15,800 nucleotides of DNA from Anaerolineae bacterium (GTDB taxonomy: Bacteria > Chloroflexota > Anaerolineae > Anaerolineales > UBA11858), in NCBI GenBank assembly GCA_003694235.1, contig RFKO01000044.1, positions 1 to 15,800 of the forward strand, given 5' to 3'. Each line of letters opens with the position of its first letter. The stretch's first letter is position 1. The notes under the pieces were generated by a model. That model had not been told where the DNA came from. It ran no database searches and worked only from the letters and a program-made list of their open reading frames with translations. A program made the position numbers and the translations under genes. This document shows positions 13,096 through 15,800 of this stretch, one piece after another.

Positions 13096-14241
13096 ATGCC
13101 CCCTGTTTCCATACACCCCGTCAAAAGCGACGCGGAGCGCCGCGCCTTCATCGCCTTCCCCTGGAAGGTATACGCCAACGACCCTCACTGGGTGCCGCCC
13201 CTCCCTTCCGAACGGCTGGAATTCATCACGCATCATCCTTTCCTGGAGCACGCAGATATCGAGTTCTTTCTCGCCCGCCGCGGGGAAGAGATCGTCGGCA
13301 CGATCGCTGCTTTCATCAATCATAACCACAATCAATTCCAAAACGAGCACATCGGGTTCTTCGGCTTCTTCGAGGTGCTGGAAGACCCCGAGGCCGCGGC
13401 CGCGTTGCTCCAAACCGCCGAGGACTGGGTTCGCCAGCGCGGTTATCAGGCCATCCGCGGGCCGGCGCAGTATTCCACCAACGAGGAATGTGGTCTGCTG
13501 GTGGATGGTTTCGACGACCCGCCGCGCATCATGATGACCTACAATCCCCCCCGCTATGTGGAATACATCGAGAATGCCGGCTATCACAAAGCAATGGACT
13601 TACACGCCTACGCGCTGGATACCGACATCTACGCCGGGGGCAGCAAATTCCCGCCCAAACTGATCCGCGTGGTGGAAAAGATCAAAGCCCGCGGCCGGGT
13701 GCGTATCCGCAAGGTGGATATGAAACACTTTGACGAGGAGGTGGAACGCGTCAAAGAAATTTACAATCGCTCCTGGGCACGCAACTGGGGCTTCGTCCCC
13801 ATGACCGATGCCGAGTTCACCAAAATCGGGGAGGACCTGCGCGCCGTGCTCGACCCCGACCTGACGCTGGTAGCCGAAATCGACGGTAAGCCAATCGGTG
13901 TGAGCATCACGCTGCCGGATGTCAACCAGCCGCTGCGGCTGGCCTATCCGCGGCCGGGGGAGCCGGAATGGTGGACGCTGGTCAAACTGCTGTGGCACTG
14001 GAAGGTGCGTCGCCGCGTCACCTGGGCGCGGGTGCTCATCCTGGGCGTGCTGCCGGAATACCGCGCTCGCGGCATCGACGCCCTGTTCTACTATGAAACC
14101 GCACAGGCCGCCCTGCGTAAAGGGATTCAGCACGCCGAAATGTCCTGGATACTGGAAAACAACGAGGCCATCAGCCGTCCCATCCGCGTGATGGGCGGCG
14201 AGATCTACAAAACCTACCGTTTTTACGAGAAAGAGCTGTGA
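13096..14241 (+). CDS. GNAT-fold N-acetyltransferase-like protein
   Basis: This 381-residue protein resembles the large, poorly characterised two-part GNAT family related to E. coli YghO. The N-terminal half has WVPPLPSERLEF and the glycine-rich IRGPAQYSTNEECGLLVDGF (about 120-140). The C-terminal half ends in a GNAT core with the acyl-CoA-binding motif A at about 316-328 (LGVLPEYRARGID). Here the canonical R/QxxGxG/A reads RARGID, so the last position is Asp. The C-terminal SWILENNEAISRPIRVMGGEIYKTYRFYEK matches this family closely. AAGGAG, seven bases upstream, supports the start. Its stop overlaps the GTG start of the NfeD-like gene by four bases (GTGA), so they are coupled. The substrate is unknown; a cytoplasmic acyltransferase is the most that can be said. 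Confidence 0.85.
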   Translation: MPPVSIHPVKSDAERRAFIAFPWKVYANDPHWVPPLPSERLEFITHHPFLEHADIEFFLARRGEEIVGTIAAFINHNHNQFQNEHIGFFGFFEVLEDPEAAAALLQTAEDWVRQRGYQAIRGPAQYSTNEECGLLVDGFDDPPRIMMTYNPPRYVEYIENAGYHKAMDLHAYALDTDIYAGGSKFPPKLIRVVEKIKARGRVRIRKVDMKHFDEEVERVKEIYNRSWARNWGFVPMTDAEFTKIGEDLRAVLDPDLTLVAEIDGKPIGVSITLPDVNQPLRLAYPRPGEPEWWTLVKLLWHWKVRRRVTWARVLILGVLPEYRARGIDALFYYETAQAALRKGIQHAEMSWILENNEAISRPIRVMGGEIYKTYRFYEKEL

Positions 14242-14891
14242 ACCTCGACTTCCTGCTCAACCCCAATCTGGCCTATCTTCTGCTGGTGTTCGGCTTCGCC
14301 GTCGCGTTCATCGCTATTCTGACGCCGGGGACGGGGGCGCTGGAGTTGGGCGCGCTGGCGCTGTTCTTGCTGGCCGGATGGGCGGTGTACAACCTGCCGA
14401 TCAATCCCTGGGCGCTGGTGATCCTCATCGCCGGCGTGTTCCCCTTCGTCTGGGCTTTGCGCCGTTCAGGCGAACGCGGCTACCTGGCGCTTTCCATCCT
14501 CTCGCTGATCATCGGTTCGGTATTTCTGTTCCGGCAGGAGCAGCTGTGGCAACCGGCGGTACACCCGCTGCTGGCTTCGGTCACCTCCCTGCTGGCCGGC
14601 GGTTTTTTCTGGATCGCGGCCAGCAAAGCGCTGGAAGCCTGGGAAGCCCGTCCGGCGCATGACCTCAGCACCCTGATCGGGGCGGAAGGCGAGACGCGCA
14701 CCGTCGTCCATCACGAAGGCTCGGTGTACGTGAACGGTGAGCTGTGGAGCGCCCGAAGTCAGCAGCCCATCCCCCCCGGCACGCCGATCCGCGTGGTGCA
14801 ACGCTCCGGCCTGCTGCTCGAAGTCGAACCCATCCAAACCAATGCAACCGATGCAACCGATGCAACTAATGCAACTAATGCAACCAACTGA
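14238..14891 (+). CDS. NfeD-like membrane protein with repeat-encoded C-terminal tail
   Basis: NfeD proteins are small membrane proteins with a C-terminal OB-fold domain, almost always encoded next to an SPFH protein, which is the case here. The 217-residue product has about five membrane segments (about 12-29, 32-51, 58-75, 80-98 and 108-128), then an OB-like domain at about 141-198 with IGAEGETRTVVHHEGSVYVNGELWSARS and PIRVVQRSGLLLEVEP. It starts with GTG overlapping the upstream TGA (GTGA). Residues 201-217 (TNATDATDATNATNATN) are encoded by an intergenic-type 9-nt repeat that has been read into the gene, so the original C-terminus was probably near residue 199. No protease domain is present, so this is the short NfeD type. 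Confidence 0.88.
   Translation: MNLDFLLNPNLAYLLLVFGFAVAFIAILTPGTGALELGALALFLLAGWAVYNLPINPWALVILIAGVFPFVWALRRSGERGYLALSILSLIIGSVFLFRQEQLWQPAVHPLLASVTSLLAGGFFWIAASKALEAWEARPAHDLSTLIGAEGETRTVVHHEGSVYVNGELWSARSQQPIPPGTPIRVVQRSGLLLEVEPIQTNATDATDATNATNATN
14836..14888 (+). repeat. 9-nt tandem repeat forming the end of the NfeD-like gene
   Basis: Units AAACCAATG, CAACCGATG (twice), CAACTAATG (twice) and a partial CAACCAAC follow in exact 9-nt register. Because nine is a multiple of three, they encode repeated Asn/Asp-Ala-Thr. The units are of the same kind as the spacers before leuB, ilvE and pheA, 12 kb away in the same window. Confidence 0.88.
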
Positions 14892-14906
14892 CAAGGAGGT
14901 AACCCC

Positions 14907-15800
14907 ATGACCTACGCCCTACTCTCCCAAAGCGCTGCCGGAGCAGCGGGATTTCTCTCCTGCCTGATCGGCTTTCTCATCCTGGCTGCCCTGGCAGTAG
15001 CAGCCACGGCCATCAAGGTCGTCCCCGAATATCAACGCCTGGTCATCTTTCGCCTGGGGCGCTGTGTGGGCGAGCGCGGGCCCGGACTGGTCTTCCTGAT
15101 CCCCTTCATTGACCGCGCCGTGCGCGTCGATTTGCGCGAGCAAGTGCGCGAAATCCCTCACCAGACGGCCATCACCGAGGATAACGCCAGCATCTCGATT
15201 GACTTCATCTGGTACTACAAGGTGGTTGATCCGGTCGAGAGCGTGCTGCAGGTGAGCAACTTTGAATCGGCAGCCCAGGGGATGGCCACCACCACCCTGC
15301 GCGCCGTGATCGGCGGCATTCAACTCGACCAGGTGCTGGCAGAACGCGAGCATATCAACAACATGCTGCGCACCCGCCTGGACGAAGTCACCGAACGCTG
15401 GGGGGTGAAGGTCACCAACGTGGAAATTCGCGAGATCATCCCGCCACGCGAGATTCAGGACGCCATGAACCGGCAAATGACTGCCGAGCGTGTCCGCCGC
15501 GCCCTGGTGACCGAATCCACCGGCGAGCGCGATGCCGCCATCAATGTGGCCGAAGGGCAAAAACAGGCCGCCATCCTCGAGGCCGAAGGCAAGAAGCAGG
15601 CCGCCATCCTCGAGGCCGAGGGTGCCCGCGAGGCCCAGCGCCTGCGCGCCGAAGGCTTTGCCCAGGCCCTGCAGCGCATCTTCGAGGTCGCACAAACCAT
15701 CGACCAGAAGACGCTCACCCTGCAATACTTCGAAACCCTCAAGGCGCTGGGCGGCTCGGATGCCACCAAGTACATCCTGCCGATGGAATTCACCAGCCTG
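14907..15800 (+). CDS. SPFH/stomatin-like (band 7) membrane protein, partial at window end
   Basis: Members of this family form large ring or cage assemblies in the inner membrane and organise membrane domains or control membrane proteases. The frame is open to the last base, giving 298 codons without a stop. A membrane segment spans about 10-36, followed by the band 7 domain with VVPEYQRLVIFRLGR, GPGLVFLIPFIDRAVRVDLR and TNVEIREIIPPREIQDAMNRQMTAER. A helical, coiled-coil part from about 185 holds three 11-residue repeats (209-241). The end, DATKYILPMEF, matches the region after the coiled coil in stomatin-like proteins, so little is likely to be missing. A perfect AAGGAGGT at 14893-14900, six bases before the ATG, supports the start. 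It follows the NfeD-like gene by 15 bp and forms the classic NfeD-SPFH pair. Confidence 0.93.
   Translation, partial: MTYALLSQSAAGAAGFLSCLIGFLILAALAVAATAIKVVPEYQRLVIFRLGRCVGERGPGLVFLIPFIDRAVRVDLREQVREIPHQTAITEDNASISIDFIWYYKVVDPVESVLQVSNFESAAQGMATTTLRAVIGGIQLDQVLAEREHINNMLRTRLDEVTERWGVKVTNVEIREIIPPREIQDAMNRQMTAERVRRALVTESTGERDAAINVAEGQKQAAILEAEGKKQAAILEAEGAREAQRLRAEGFAQALQRIFEVAQTIDQKTLTLQYFETLKALGGSDATKYILPMEFTSL
15531..15629 (+). repeat. Three 33-nt tandem repeats inside the SPFH gene
   Basis: Three consecutive 33-nt units (15531-15563, 15564-15596, 15597-15629) encode DAAINVAEGQK, QAAILEAEGKK and QAAILEAEGAR. The second and third share a run of 23 identical bases, so a recent unit duplication or gene conversion is likely. 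The 11-residue period fits the alanine/glutamate-rich helical region of SPFH proteins, where such repeats are common. Confidence 0.85.

Noticed and set aside
12688..13587. Upstream 300-codon extension of the Lgt-like frame
   Set aside because: It crosses the dispersed repeat and the divergent promoter and lies opposite the GNAT gene. Family similarity begins only at the ATG at 12687.

Overview
The window is a GC-rich (roughly 60% or more), gene-dense bacterial segment that looks chromosomal. Gene content (NfeD/SPFH pair, FeoB of the 'GFGCDTMAT' type, split NAD synthetase) and the degenerate short-period intergenic repeats suggest a Chloroflexota bacterium, probably Anaerolineae-like. This is a judgement from memory, not a search. 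TGA is an ordinary stop here: pheA, feoA's neighbours, the GNAT gene and the NfeD gene all end in TGA.

Layout. (1) 14-3011, plus strand: leuB, ilvE and pheA (branched-chain amino acid and phenylalanine synthesis), separated by short gaps filled with ATG-containing 8-9 nt repeats. (2) 3063-3572, plus strand: bcp peroxiredoxin. (3) 6716-3543, minus strand: a tight iron operon of a DtxR-family regulator, feoB, an eight-cysteine zinc-ribbon protein and feoA, all overlapping end to end. (4) 6881-7696, plus strand: a membrane-anchored DsbA/thioredoxin-fold protein read through an in-frame TGA, divergent from the iron operon and closed by a strong bidirectional terminator. (5) 12687-7747, minus strand: a degenerate Lgt-like membrane protein, a nitrilase-type glutaminase, nadE, and two tandem MFS exporters. 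(6) A roughly 400 bp intergenic region with a palindromic dispersed repeat. (7) 13096-15800, plus strand: a GNAT-family protein, an NfeD-like membrane protein and an SPFH/stomatin-like protein that runs off the window.

The most important observation is in region 4. The coding sequence reads ...EFSDFQ-TGA-PFCGRF..., so TGA stands exactly where the first cysteine of a DsbA CPFC active site belongs. The frame then continues for 150 conserved-looking codons through the cis-Pro motif STPTF to a TAA. A perfect 7-bp hairpin with a GGG loop starts 22 nt after the TGA, which fits a bacterial SECIS element. I therefore annotate one selenocysteine-containing thiol oxidoreductase (U121-x-x-C124) that a normal gene caller would split or lose.

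The iron genes probably form one regulated ferrous-iron uptake unit. The nitrilase and NadE probably work together as a two-subunit glutamine-dependent NAD synthetase.
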